Source of the DNA: JADLEX01 sp964586775
GTDB lineage: Bacteria > Lernaellota > Lernaellaia > JACKCT01
Direction: 5' to 3'
NCBI GenBank assembly: GCA_964586775.1
Contig: CAZPJD010000225.1
Coordinates: 1-64,000 of the forward strand
DNA: 64,000 bases
This document shows, in pieces, positions 7,902 to 16,190 of the stretch. The stretch's first letter is position 1; every line of letters starts with the position of its first letter. The position numbers were made by a program, and so were the translations under genes. The notes under the pieces are model-generated. The model saw only the letters and a program-made list of their open reading frames with translations. It was not told the origin of the DNA and did not search any database.

Positions 7902-10244
7902 ATGACGGATCGCGAAGCGCATTCCGATTCCCCGGCCCGTCGCGCCCCGCGCGCGTTCGGGGTGTGGTGCGTCGCGACGGGCGTCCTCACCGCGGTACAG
8001 CTCGCGCTGCCACTCGTCGGCGTGCCCGGTTACGAGGCCGCCCAAATCCAGACGATCTGGTTCGCCGTCGCCGCGGGTCACATCGCCATCGCGTGGGCAA
8101 GGCATCGCTCGAACACGCCCCTGCTCGCGACCGCCGCGACCGCCGCGCTGGCGACCGCGCTCGTCTGGCTGGCGTGCGTCGCGGCGCTGTTCGGCGCGGG
8201 ATTCGCGCGCGGCGCATGCGACGCATCGCGCGACGTGTGGTGGTTTCTCATTCTGCCCGGCCCGGCCATTGCGCTGGGCGCGGCGTGGGGCGCGTTTCTG
8301 GCATCGCTCGGGCTTTCCGGTCGCCGAACGCACCTCGCTTATGTCGCCGTCGTCGCCGTCCATCTCGCGTGGGAGCTCGCCGGCATCCGCACGCAGCCGA
8401 TGACCTTTTCCTACAACGCGCTCCTCGGCTACTTCCCGGGACCGGTGTACGACCGCGCGGTGCGCATCGGCGCGACGCTTGCCGCCTCACGCGCGCTCGG
8501 CCTTTCCGAGGCGACGGCGCTCTTCGCACTGGCGGCCCTCGTCGAAGGAAAGCGCGGGCGAAAAGCCCTCGCCGCCGCGCCGGTTGCGTCGTTCGCGGCA
8601 GGTTTCGTCGCGGCGGTCGCGCTCGCGATCGTCGGACCGACCCTCGACGCCTCGACCGATCGCGCGAAGATCGACGCCACCCTCGGCGCGATTGCCCGCG
8701 GGCCGAACGTGACGATGCACTTCCCCGAGGATACGCCGCCGGACGAGGCGCGGCTGTTGCTCATCGACCTCGAGCACCGGTTTACGCGCCAGGCGCGGTG
8801 GCTCGGCCTCGCCGAGCCCGAGCCCGTCGATGCGTACTACTACCGCTCGGCCCGCGAAAAGAAGCGGCTGACCGGCGCGGGCGACACGCAGTGGGCGAGT
8901 TGCTGGAACCGCGAGATGCACATGACGATCGAGCGGCCGCCGCACTCGGTTCTCAAGCACGAGGTCGTGCACGTGCTGGCCGAGCCGTGGGGAATTCCGG
9001 GGCTGGGGTTCTCGCGCGTGCTCGGCCTCACCGAAGGGCTCGCCGTCGCGTCCGAGGTCTGGCGCGAGGACTGGACGATCCCGTATTGGGCCGCCGCGAT
9101 GAAATCCGTCGGCCGTCTGCCCGATCTCGCCGACATCTCGGGGCCCACGGGCTTCTGGCGACTTTCCGGCACACGCAGCTACCTCGCGTGGGGCGGGTTC
9201 CTCACGTGGCTGCGCGAGCGTCATTCGAACGACGCCATTGCGCGCGTGTATCGCACGGGCGACTTTCGCGAGGCGTTCGGCAAGAGCCTTCGCGAGCTGG
9301 TGGACGAGTGGGAATCGTCGCTCGATGCGATTCGGGTCCCGCCCGATCTCCTCCGCGTCGCGGCGTATCGATTCTTCCGACCGTCTCTCTTCGAGGGCCG
9401 CTGCGCGCGAACCGTCGGCACGCTGGAAGAAGACGGCGCACGGGCGCTCGACGCGGGGCGCGCGCAAAAGTCGGTGCGTCTTTTCGCCGATGCGCTCGAA
9501 CTTTCCGGCGGCGATTCGCGCAACCGGCGCGACTTCATGGCGGCCCTCGTGTCGGCGCGGAGACTCGACCAGGCCGAGCGCGAGGCCGCAGAAATCTTCG
9601 CCGCGGAGGGCGCGGAGTTTTTCGCGACGCCCGAGCCTGGCAAGCCCGTTCACGGCAATCTGCTCGCGGCGACGCAGGCCCGGCTCACGCAGGCCGCCCT
9701 CGCGTGGCGTCGCGGAGATCGCGAATCCGCGCGGCGGTTTTACGAAGACGTGCGCGCATTCGGTGTGGGCGACGCGAATCGACGCGAGGCAATCGTGGCG
9801 CTTGACGCGCTCGGTTCCGCCGCGATCGAGCCGATGATTCGCCGCTATCTGGTGGAGCCCGATGCCGAGGGCGCGCGTTGGCACGATCTGCACGCGGCGC
9901 TGGATGCCCGGCCCGATGACGCGGTGGCGCGTTACCTGCTCGGGCGCAGGCTCTACGGCGCGCGACGGTTTGACGACGCGGTGACGCACCTCGATGCCGC
10001 GCTCACGCTCGGTTTGCCGGACGACGCGCTGACGCGCGAGGCGTGGCGCACGCTGGGCCGCGCACACTACGAGGCCGGGCGATTCGAGGACGCGGCGGTG
10101 GTGTTCACCGAGCGCCGACCCGCGAGTCTGTCGGAGGGTGCGCGCAAAGACGCCGACGAGTGGATCGACCGCTGCCTGTTCGCCGCGACGTTCCCCGAAA
10201 CCGTTTCGATCGAAAACGTCGGTGGAATGGGCGACGACGACTGA
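7902..10244 (+). CDS. Membrane-anchored HExxH metallopeptidase-like protein with TPR-like tail
   Basis: A 780-residue protein with three parts. Residues 1-260 hold about six transmembrane helices. The middle carries a gluzincin-like zinc motif: His353-Glu-Val-Val-His357 in LKHEVVHVLAE, with a candidate third ligand Glu378 in GLTEGLAVASE. Residues 480-765 are Ala/Arg-rich helical pairs resembling tetratricopeptide repeats, for example DAVARYLLGRRLYGARRFDD. The predicted arrangement is a membrane-bound peptidase with a protein-binding solenoid. Its substrate is unknown. It follows the ParA partner by 64 nt and precedes the MBOAT-like gene by 49 nt, so all may be co-transcribed. Confidence 0.72.
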   Translation: MTDREAHSDSPARRAPRAFGVWCVATGVLTAVQLALPLVGVPGYEAAQIQTIWFAVAAGHIAIAWARHRSNTPLLATAATAALATALVWLACVAALFGAGFARGACDASRDVWWFLILPGPAIALGAAWGAFLASLGLSGRRTHLAYVAVVAVHLAWELAGIRTQPMTFSYNALLGYFPGPVYDRAVRIGATLAASRALGLSEATALFALAALVEGKRGRKALAAAPVASFAAGFVAAVALAIVGPTLDASTDRAKIDATLGAIARGPNVTMHFPEDTPPDEARLLLIDLEHRFTRQARWLGLAEPEPVDAYYYRSAREKKRLTGAGDTQWASCWNREMHMTIERPPHSVLKHEVVHVLAEPWGIPGLGFSRVLGLTEGLAVASEVWREDWTIPYWAAAMKSVGRLPDLADISGPTGFWRLSGTRSYLAWGGFLTWLRERHSNDAIARVYRTGDFREAFGKSLRELVDEWESSLDAIRVPPDLLRVAAYRFFRPSLFEGRCARTVGTLEEDGARALDAGRAQKSVRLFADALELSGGDSRNRRDFMAALVSARRLDQAEREAAEIFAAEGAEFFATPEPGKPVHGNLLAATQARLTQAALAWRRGDRESARRFYEDVRAFGVGDANRREAIVALDALGSAAIEPMIRRYLVEPDAEGARWHDLHAALDARPDDAVARYLLGRRLYGARRFDDAVTHLDAALTLGLPDDALTREAWRTLGRAHYEAGRFEDAAVVFTERRPASLSEGARKDADEWIDRCLFAATFPETVSIENVGGMGDDD

Positions 10245-10293
10245 CGGTTCGCCCCTTGCCGCCGCGCGGCCCGTTCGATAACGTCCGAGACGC

Positions 10294-11652
10294 ATGACGA
10301 CCGAACTGTCGATCGCCCGCGCGCGTGCCCGCGCCATCTGGCTCATCGCGGCGAGCCTCGCGTTCTTCGCTTGGATCTCGCCCGCGTTCGCGTTGCTGTT
10401 CGCCTTTACGACGCTCGTCGATCGCGCCCTCGCCCGCGCCGCCGCGCGCGAACATTCGCGGTGGATCGCCGCGGGCGCGAGCGCCCTCATGAACCTCGGC
10501 GCGATCCTCGCCTTGCACAACCTGCACCGATTCGCCGACGCCCTCGCGGCATGGCCCTCGCTGATGGGCTCGGCGCTCAATGAGGGCGGCACCATCGCGG
10601 TGCTGCCGATCGGCTGGTCGCTGCTCTTCGCGCAAAACCTCGCCCATGTTCTGGATGTGGCGCGCGGGCGCGGGCAACCGACCGAGTGCATCCTCGAGCA
10701 CGCGCTCGCCGCCGTGTTCTTCCCGCGCATGTGGGCGGGGCCGATGGTCGAACCCGTCGCGTTTGCCGCGCGAATTCGTCGGCCCGAGCGCCTCACCGGC
10801 GAACGCCTCGGCCGCGCGATCTGGCACGGCGCGCTGGGCGCGATCAAGATCGTCGCCGTCGCCGACTACCTCGCGCTCAACATGGTGGACAAGGTCTTCG
10901 ATCTGCCCACGCTTTTCTCCACAACCGAGGTGGTTTTCGCGCTGGTCGCGAACGCGCTCGTCATCGCCGCGATGTGGTCGGGCGCGTGCGACATCGCCGT
11001 CGCCGCCGGACTCGTGCTCGGCTTCGACCTGCCGCAAAGTTTCGCGTCGCCCGCCACGGCGACGGGTCCGCGCGACCACTGGCGTCGGTTCCTCGCGCCG
11101 CTCACGGCCGCGCTTCGCGAGCACGTTTTCCGCCCGCTCGCGGGCGGGCCGAATGCTTCGCGCCTGCGCCGTGCACTCGCCGCGTTTGCGCCGCCGCTGC
11201 TGGTCGGCTGCGTCGTGGGGCCGAGCGAAACCACGCTCGCCTTCGGCGCGTTTGTCGGCGCGACGCTGTTCGTCGCGACGCTCTTCGGACGCAAGACCTC
11301 GAACGACAAGCCGGGCATCGGCGCGCGCGCGTTCGGATGGGTTCTCACTTTCCTCGCCATGACGGTCGCGTGGACGCTCTGGCGTGCGCACGACCTGCAA
11401 ACCGTTTCCGATCTCGCGTCGATCCTGCCGCTCGGCATCTACGAAACGCCGAACCTGACCGCAACCGTGATCGGCGTTTTTTTCGCGTCCCAGGTGGTCG
11501 CGTTCGTGCCCGCGCCATGGGTCGCGAAAACCCGCGATGCATTCGCACGTGCGCCCTGGCCCGTACAGGTCGCGGCGGGGCTCGCGGTGGCGTGGGCGCT
11601 TTGGCGCGTGAACGCGGTGTCGGAAGTGCCCTTCGTCTACGAGCGGATGTGA
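10294..11652 (+). CDS. Degenerate MBOAT (AlgI/DltB-like) membrane protein
   Basis: A 452-residue polytopic protein whose landmarks follow the membrane-bound O-acyltransferase family in order: a PxGxSxxxxQxLxHVxDVxRG-like segment, AVFFPRMWAGPMVEP, MWSGACDIAVAAGLVLGFDLP, then RDHWRRFLAPLTA and a late GWVLTFLAMTVAWTLWRA. The family transfers acyl groups to polysaccharides, teichoic acids or lipids using an invariant histidine in the motif LWHG. Here that position reads GCVVG (residues 305-309), and the other conserved histidine (RRWHxSLS) is Leu267. The protein is therefore probably not a standard acyltransferase. Expected alginate or D-alanine genes are not nearby. Confidence 0.68.
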   Translation: MTTELSIARARARAIWLIAASLAFFAWISPAFALLFAFTTLVDRALARAAAREHSRWIAAGASALMNLGAILALHNLHRFADALAAWPSLMGSALNEGGTIAVLPIGWSLLFAQNLAHVLDVARGRGQPTECILEHALAAVFFPRMWAGPMVEPVAFAARIRRPERLTGERLGRAIWHGALGAIKIVAVADYLALNMVDKVFDLPTLFSTTEVVFALVANALVIAAMWSGACDIAVAAGLVLGFDLPQSFASPATATGPRDHWRRFLAPLTAALREHVFRPLAGGPNASRLRRALAAFAPPLLVGCVVGPSETTLAFGAFVGATLFVATLFGRKTSNDKPGIGARAFGWVLTFLAMTVAWTLWRAHDLQTVSDLASILPLGIYETPNLTATVIGVFFASQVVAFVPAPWVAKTRDAFARAPWPVQVAAGLAVAWALWRVNAVSEVPFVYERM

Positions 11653-11658
11653 GGATCG

Positions 11659-12159
11659 ATGCCGTCGTTTTTCGCCGATCACACCGACCTGGGCATCGGA
11701 CATGCGCTCGTGACGATGGGCGATGACGACGTGGCCGCCGTCGCCGACATCATGATGGCCTCGGAGCCCTGGGCAAACTACGGCTACGAACGACGAACCA
11801 TCGAGGACTTTCTGCACGGCACGATCGAGGCGGGCATGGCGCGCGTGGTGACGCCGTCGGGCGGCGCGCGCGAGGTCGTCGGCGTGGCGACGGTGCAGCC
11901 GGGTTTTTTAGGCGGGCGCTATCTGGAGCTGCTCGCGCTGCGCGCCGACCGGCGCGGGCGCGGCCTTGGGCGGCGCGTGATCGAGGCGATCTGCTACGAA
12001 ATGCCCGTCCACATGCGCGACCTGTTTGTGCTCGTCGCCGATTCCAACGCGAAGGCCGTCGCGTTCTATCGTCACCTGGGATTTCGCGACGTGGGCGAGC
12101 TTCCCGGCCTCATCCGCCTCGGAAAAACCGAGCGCCTGATCTGGCTGCGGTTTCGATGA
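11659..12159 (+). CDS. GNAT-family N-acetyltransferase
   Basis: A 166-residue GCN5-related acetyltransferase. The acetyl-CoA pyrophosphate-binding signature is RRGRGLGRRVIEAI, preceded by the beta4 strand LELLALRAD and followed by FVLVADSNAKAVAFYRHLGF, which is typical of the family's C-terminal half. Substrate unknown. It begins 7 nt after the MBOAT-like stop with gagga just upstream, so it is likely in the same transcript. It might acetylate a small molecule or a protein N terminus; nothing in the sequence decides. Confidence 0.85.
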   Translation: MPSFFADHTDLGIGHALVTMGDDDVAAVADIMMASEPWANYGYERRTIEDFLHGTIEAGMARVVTPSGGAREVVGVATVQPGFLGGRYLELLALRADRRGRGLGRRVIEAICYEMPVHMRDLFVLVADSNAKAVAFYRHLGFRDVGELPGLIRLGKTERLIWLRFR

Positions 12160-12222
12160 CGATGCGAATCGCATCGCCATTGGTGCCCGAACTCACCGGA
12201 TCGTGCTTTCGCGGGCGGTATT

Positions 12223-12236
12223 TTGACATGCGTCAA
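12223..12236 (+). promoter_or_regulatory. HcpR/FNR-type operator upstream of ygbA
   Basis: TTGACATGCGTCAA is an inverted repeat with perfect TTGAC/GTCAA half-sites around ATGC. This is the architecture bound by CRP/FNR-family nitrosative-stress regulators such as HcpR and DNR. It lies 54 bp before the ygbA start. A second site with identical half-sites precedes nrfH at 23218-23233. Confidence 0.6.
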
Positions 12237-12289
12237 GGCGGCGCCCGGAGGGGAGCGGTACCGTGCGGGCGTGTTCAGGGAGTCCGGCG

Positions 12290-12688
12290 ATGAGCCACGC
12301 ACAGCACGCACCCACAGATTCCGCAGCGAATTCTCCGAAGTCGCCCATCCTTGTTTCCTACCGAAAGACGCCGCTCACCGCCCGTGACGAACAAAAGCTC
12401 GCGACCGACATCGGTATTCTCAGGGCATTCACGCATGTGTATTGCCAAAAGCTCCACGGCGCGAAAAAGGACGACCTGTGCCCCGACTGCGCGGCGCTGC
12501 TCGAGTACTCGATCGAGCGGCGCACGCGCTGTCCTCTCGACCCCAAGCCCAAGTGCAAGGAATGCCCGGTCCACTGCTACAAACCGGCGCTGCGCAAAAA
12601 GATGCAGGACGTTATGCGCGTCGCCGGGATGCACTTCGTCTTTCGCGGACGCGTGGACTGGCTCGTGAAGTACTTCCTCGCCTCGTAA
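12290..12688 (+). CDS. ygbA: YgbA-type nitrous-oxide-stimulated-promoter family protein
   Basis: A 132-residue protein matching the YgbA_NO family by its cysteine pattern: an N-terminal helix with FTHVYCQKLHG, then LCPDCAALLEYSIERRTRCPL, then CKECPVHCYKPALRKKMQDVMRVAG. In enterobacteria ygbA is one of the genes most strongly induced by nitric oxide, through NsrR. The paired cysteines suggest metal or Fe-S binding, but the biochemical role is unsettled. The ATG at 12290 has caggga 8 nt upstream and is preferred over the GTG at 12263. The HcpR/FNR-like operator 54 bp upstream fits induction by nitrosative stress. Confidence 0.85.
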   Translation: MSHAQHAPTDSAANSPKSPILVSYRKTPLTARDEQKLATDIGILRAFTHVYCQKLHGAKKDDLCPDCAALLEYSIERRTRCPLDPKPKCKECPVHCYKPALRKKMQDVMRVAGMHFVFRGRVDWLVKYFLAS

Positions 12689-12786
12689 TCCCCGTCGCAT
12701 CCCGCCTCCACGCCCCGCCGGTCCTTCTCCCGCCGATTGACGAACGCGGGAGGGGTCATCTAATGTGTTACCTATCGGGGGGCGCA

Positions 12787-13062
12787 ATGCGGATCCGGGA
12801 CTTCGAATGGGACGAAGGCAACGAACTGCATCTCGCTCTCGGGCACGGCATCGAGCCGGAGGAAGCCGAGGAGGTTCTCGCGTGCTCGCCGCTCGTCCGA
12901 AAAACGAAAAGGGGTCACTACGCCGCCTTCGGACGCACCGCCGCCGGTCGCCTGCTGGTGATCGTGTTCGAATTGCGTGATCGCGGCATCGCGCGGGTCA
13001 TCACCGGCTGGGATATGACCCGGGCGGAACGACGCTGGTACCAAACCCGCGGAAAGGGCTGA
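12787..13062 (+). CDS. brnT: BrnT-family toxin
   Basis: A 91-residue protein of the BrnT ribonuclease-toxin family. It begins FEWDEGNELHLALGHGIEPEEAEEV, where the family consensus has a WDxxKxxxNxxKHG-like start, and it keeps the later strands RGHYAAFGRTAAGRLLVIVF and the C-terminal RAERRWY. BrnT toxins adopt an RNase-like fold and arrest translation. A G-rich run (12777-12782) precedes the ATG at 12787; an upstream in-frame ATG at 12763 is less likely. A CopG-type antitoxin gene starts 4 nt after the stop, the usual BrnT-BrnA order. Confidence 0.8.
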   Translation: MRIRDFEWDEGNELHLALGHGIEPEEAEEVLACSPLVRKTKRGHYAAFGRTAAGRLLVIVFELRDRGIARVITGWDMTRAERRWYQTRGKG

Positions 13063-13065
13063 GCG

Positions 13066-13368
13066 ATGAAGAAATCGACGTCGACGCGCGTCGCCCAGGA
13101 CGATGCCGCGGCCTACTACGACCGTCACGGCGTGCTCGGCGACGTGATCGATCGTCCCGTGGAATTTGCGCTCGATGAGGAACTGCGGGACCAGATTCTC
13201 AAAGGCGAACGAAAGCGCCGCTTGAAGAACGTGTCGGTGAAACTCGATGAGGCCCAAATCGTCGCGCTGCGGAAAATCGCCACGCTCAAGTCGATTCCCT
13301 ATCAGACGCTGATCCGACTGTGGCTGGCCGAAGGAATCGCGCGCGAACTGCGCATCTCGAGGACGTAG
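13066..13368 (+). CDS. brnA: BrnA/CopG-family antitoxin
   Basis: A 100-residue protein. The N-terminal half (YYDRHGVLGDVIDRPVEF) is the toxin-neutralising extension seen in CopG-type antitoxins. The C-terminal half is a ribbon-helix-helix: the strand KNVSVKLDEAQIVALRKIA, then a helix with IPYQTLIRLWLAEGIAREL. Such antitoxins bind the toxin and repress their own promoter. The gene starts 4 nt after brnT, so the two are translated together. An alternative name is simply CopG-family antitoxin. Confidence 0.82.
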   Translation: MKKSTSTRVAQDDAAAYYDRHGVLGDVIDRPVEFALDEELRDQILKGERKRRLKNVSVKLDEAQIVALRKIATLKSIPYQTLIRLWLAEGIARELRISRT

Positions 13369-13393
13369 ATCGAAAAGGCGTCGCCCGACCGCC

Positions 13394-14737
13394 CTACGCC
13401 GTCAACTCGGCTTTGCGCGCGAAGCGACGCAGCGCCCGGCGGACGAGTTTGTCGATCGAATACGCGACGAAGAGCAGCGAATCGCGCAGATCGAAGACGG
13501 GATTCGGCAGTTTGAAATAGAACGGCAGCGTGAACATGAGCTGCTTCGCACCGATAGGGCAGCCGCCGACGCGCCGGATTTTTTTTGCGCGGATGGTCCC
13601 CTCGACGCGCGTGCACGTCCCGATCAGAAACGCCACGCCATCGCCCGCGTCCACGTCGCCCTTGAATACGCCGGTGACGATCGCGCCCTCGCGCGCCTTG
13701 GCCACCGAACCGGGTCGCCGCTTGTCGATGGTGCCCAGGCACCCCTTCACCGCGCCCAAACACCCGCCGTGGCACAGCCGCCCGCGCACGGGATCGACGC
13801 CGGAGTAAAACCGGATCGGCGTGCGCAGCTTCTGGATGTCCTGATACTCGCTCTCGTGCCCGGCGGTCGCCGCGCGCAGCTCGTCGATCTCCACATCGCC
13901 CTCGACGCGAACATCCTCGATCTGCCGCGGCCCGTAGCCGCGCTCCATGGCCTGCATGAGATGAACGACTTGATGCGGCTCGCGATGCAACAGACGGCAG
14001 GCCACCAGATCCATCGCCACGGGATCGTCGGCCACGAGGATCGCGCCCATGGGAATCGGTCGCGGCGCGGACTCGAACCCCGTGCCGATCGTCACCGCGT
14101 CGACGATGATCGCGTCGGGGTAGCCCATCTCCAGCACGTCCACGACTTTTTCGTCCACGCGGTCGTCGTGATAGAGCATGCGCTCGTCGTGCGTGAGAAT
14201 CCCGATGTTGAGTTTGAGCGAGCAGGTGACCTGGCAGAAGATGTGGTACTTCAGCTTCGGCATCCAGATCATCGTGTCGGCCTCGGCCAATGAGCGCGCG
14301 ACCTTCATCGACTTGTGATGCATCGCGCGGCGCAGCGGCACGGTGACGGTGGGCTCGGTGTTGAAGTCCACCACGCGCGCGCCGGCACGCGCGAGTTCGA
14401 AGTACCCCGCTTCGGCAAGAAAGAGCCGCGACGGCACTCCGAAACCGCTGGACTCGCCGACGGTCACGTCGTCCGCGCCGCCCGCGCGCGCCCAGCGAAT
14501 CGCCTCGGCGACGATTTTGGGATCGGTGAACGAATCGTGGATGTACTTGCGATTCGCGGTGACGACGTTGGGTTTGATGAGCACGCGCCCGCGCGGCCGG
14601 ATGCCCAGATCCGCGAGGCTTTCGTTCACGATGGCGCGCACGCGGTCCGGCTCGGCGGTTTTGCAACGCCGCACGAGAACGCGGTAGGAGCGCGGTCGCG
14701 CCAGCCGTTCGTCGATCTTCGCGCGCAGATCGCTCAA
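13394..14737 (-). CDS. DUF362 domain protein
   Basis: A 447-residue protein of the DUF362 family, recognised from VLIKPNVVTANRK, ADDVTVGESSGFGVP, ADTMIWMPKLKYHIFCQVTCSLKLNIG and the ILVADDPVAMDLVACRLL segment. DUF362 proteins are often fused to ferredoxin domains in anaerobes. This one has no CxxCxxC cluster, but a Cys-containing stretch GRLCHGGCLGAVKGC and a CPIGAKQ motif occur in the C-terminal half. Biochemical function is unknown. It lies 85 nt downstream of the M24 peptidase gene on the same strand and is convergent with brnA, with only 25 nt between the stops. Confidence 0.8.
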   Translation of the reverse strand: MSDLRAKIDERLARPRSYRVLVRRCKTAEPDRVRAIVNESLADLGIRPRGRVLIKPNVVTANRKYIHDSFTDPKIVAEAIRWARAGGADDVTVGESSGFGVPSRLFLAEAGYFELARAGARVVDFNTEPTVTVPLRRAMHHKSMKVARSLAEADTMIWMPKLKYHIFCQVTCSLKLNIGILTHDERMLYHDDRVDEKVVDVLEMGYPDAIIVDAVTIGTGFESAPRPIPMGAILVADDPVAMDLVACRLLHREPHQVVHLMQAMERGYGPRQIEDVRVEGDVEIDELRAATAGHESEYQDIQKLRTPIRFYSGVDPVRGRLCHGGCLGAVKGCLGTIDKRRPGSVAKAREGAIVTGVFKGDVDAGDGVAFLIGTCTRVEGTIRAKKIRRVGGCPIGAKQLMFTLPFYFKLPNPVFDLRDSLLFVAYSIDKLVRRALRRFARKAELTA

Positions 14738-14822
14738 TCCCGACTCCGATGAACGCGATCAGGATGCGCCGCCCGCCGCCGCGCGGTCAAGTCGCACGTT
14801 TCACAAGGGCGGCGAATGGGCG

Positions 14823-16001
14823 TCACAAATCCTCCGGCGCGGTGCACAGCGAGACGACCCCCGATTCGGTGACGAGGCAGGTGTTCTCGATTCCCGCCGG
14901 GCCGATCGTGGGCGAGAGCGCCTTGGGCTCGATCGCGATCACCATCCCCGGTTCCACCACGCCGTCAAAGCCCGGCGCGATGACCGGCCATTCGTCGAGT
15001 TCCAGTCCCACGCCGTGGCCGAAGAAACGCACCCGGTTTTCGCCGAAGCCCATGAAGCCCTCGGGCTCGCCGCGTTCGGCGAAGATGCGCGCGCACGTAT
15101 CGTAAATGTCGCGAAACGCCGCGCCGGGGACGAGTCGCGACGAGAGCTCGCGCATCGCCGCGCGGCACCACTCGTGCGCCATGCGAACCTGCGCGCCCGG
15201 TTCGCCGACAGCGAAGACGCGGGCGTCGTCGGCGTGATAGCCCAAGTGATTCGTCACCATATCGACCATCACCGTCTCGCCCTCGCGCAGCGCGCGCCGC
15301 CCCGCGCCCGAGGACCACGCGTGCAGCCCCGCCGAGCCCACGGGCCCGTCGAAGCTTGACGGCGTCGCGGCGGACTCGGCCGCGCTGACGTAAAGGATGT
15401 GCAGCCACGATCCCGGTTTGCGCAGTCGCACGTGGCCGTCATGACCAAGACGGCGCACGAGCGACTCGACCTCGACCGAGAGGTCGATCTCCGTCACCCC
15501 CGGCGCGATCATTTCACGCACGTGCGCAAACGCCGCGTCGGCCTGCGCGGCGGCGGCGCGCACGCACGCGATTTCCCATTCGCTTTTCACCGCGCGAAGC
15601 CGCTTCGCATCCGCCGAGATGTCGCCTGCCACCGATCCCGCGGGCAGCGCGTCCAGCACGCGCCGATACATCGCGGCGGGCCACACGTCGAGGCACGCGC
15701 CCACGCGCACCGCGCGCCCCGTGGGCGCGACGATCGCGACGATGTCGCGAATCGAGCGCAGCTCGCGCACGTCGGCGACGGGCGATTCGGCGCGCGCGCG
15801 CGAAAACGACTTGCGCGCGAGCAGCACGGCATCGCCCGAGGCGCGCACCACCAGTGTCGCGTCCTGCGTCGTGCCCGCGAAATATTGCAGGTCGGTCGGG
15901 TGCGAGATCAGCGCGGCGTCGAGCCGGCCGTCGATGCGCGCGGCCAGCGCGCGGATGCGCGATGCGATCTCGCCGGGCGGCGGCGCGTTCGGAAAGTCCA
16001 T
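14823..16001 (-). CDS. M24-family Xaa-Pro-type metallopeptidase
   Basis: A 392-residue pita-bread-fold protein. The N-terminal creatinase-like domain covers residues 1-140 and the M24 catalytic domain the rest. Candidate metal ligands appear in order: Asp in VMVDMVTNHLGYHADDAR (two Asp), His in FFGHGVGLELDEWP, Glu in IAIEPKAL and Glu in GIENTCLV. The family cleaves N-terminal residues before proline or degrades creatine-like compounds, with two metal ions. The LELDEWP sequence after the His is usual for the Xaa-Pro dipeptidase branch. It is one of two M24 genes in the window (see 53195-54472). It is divergent from the thiolase gene. Confidence 0.85.
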   Translation of the reverse strand: MDFPNAPPPGEIASRIRALAARIDGRLDAALISHPTDLQYFAGTTQDATLVVRASGDAVLLARKSFSRARAESPVADVRELRSIRDIVAIVAPTGRAVRVGACLDVWPAAMYRRVLDALPAGSVAGDISADAKRLRAVKSEWEIACVRAAAAQADAAFAHVREMIAPGVTEIDLSVEVESLVRRLGHDGHVRLRKPGSWLHILYVSAAESAATPSSFDGPVGSAGLHAWSSGAGRRALREGETVMVDMVTNHLGYHADDARVFAVGEPGAQVRMAHEWCRAAMRELSSRLVPGAAFRDIYDTCARIFAERGEPEGFMGFGENRVRFFGHGVGLELDEWPVIAPGFDGVVEPGMVIAIEPKALSPTIGPAGIENTCLVTESGVVSLCTAPEDL

Positions 16002-16095
16002 GCTCGGCCCCGTTTCTGAATGGCGATTCAGCGACGCCTTGATCGGCGGCGCGCGCGGTGCTATTCGAGGTTGTTATTTCGTGTTTGGGACATTC

Positions 16096-16125
16096 GATTC
16101 CTGACGGGATCACCTGATTCCTGAC
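16096..16125 (+). promoter_or_regulatory. Direct repeat upstream of the beta-oxidation operon
   Basis: GATTCCTGAC occurs twice, at 16096-16105 and 16116-16125. The repeat period is exactly 20 bp, close to two helical turns, and lies 65 bp before the thiolase start in the intergenic region shared with the divergent M24 gene. A tandem operator is plausible but no known regulator site is recognised. Confidence 0.35.
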
Positions 16126-16190
16126 AATGCGTCCGTGGCGTTTGGGGAGCAAGGCCCCCGCGCGGCGGCATGCGTCGAGGAGGCACCATC

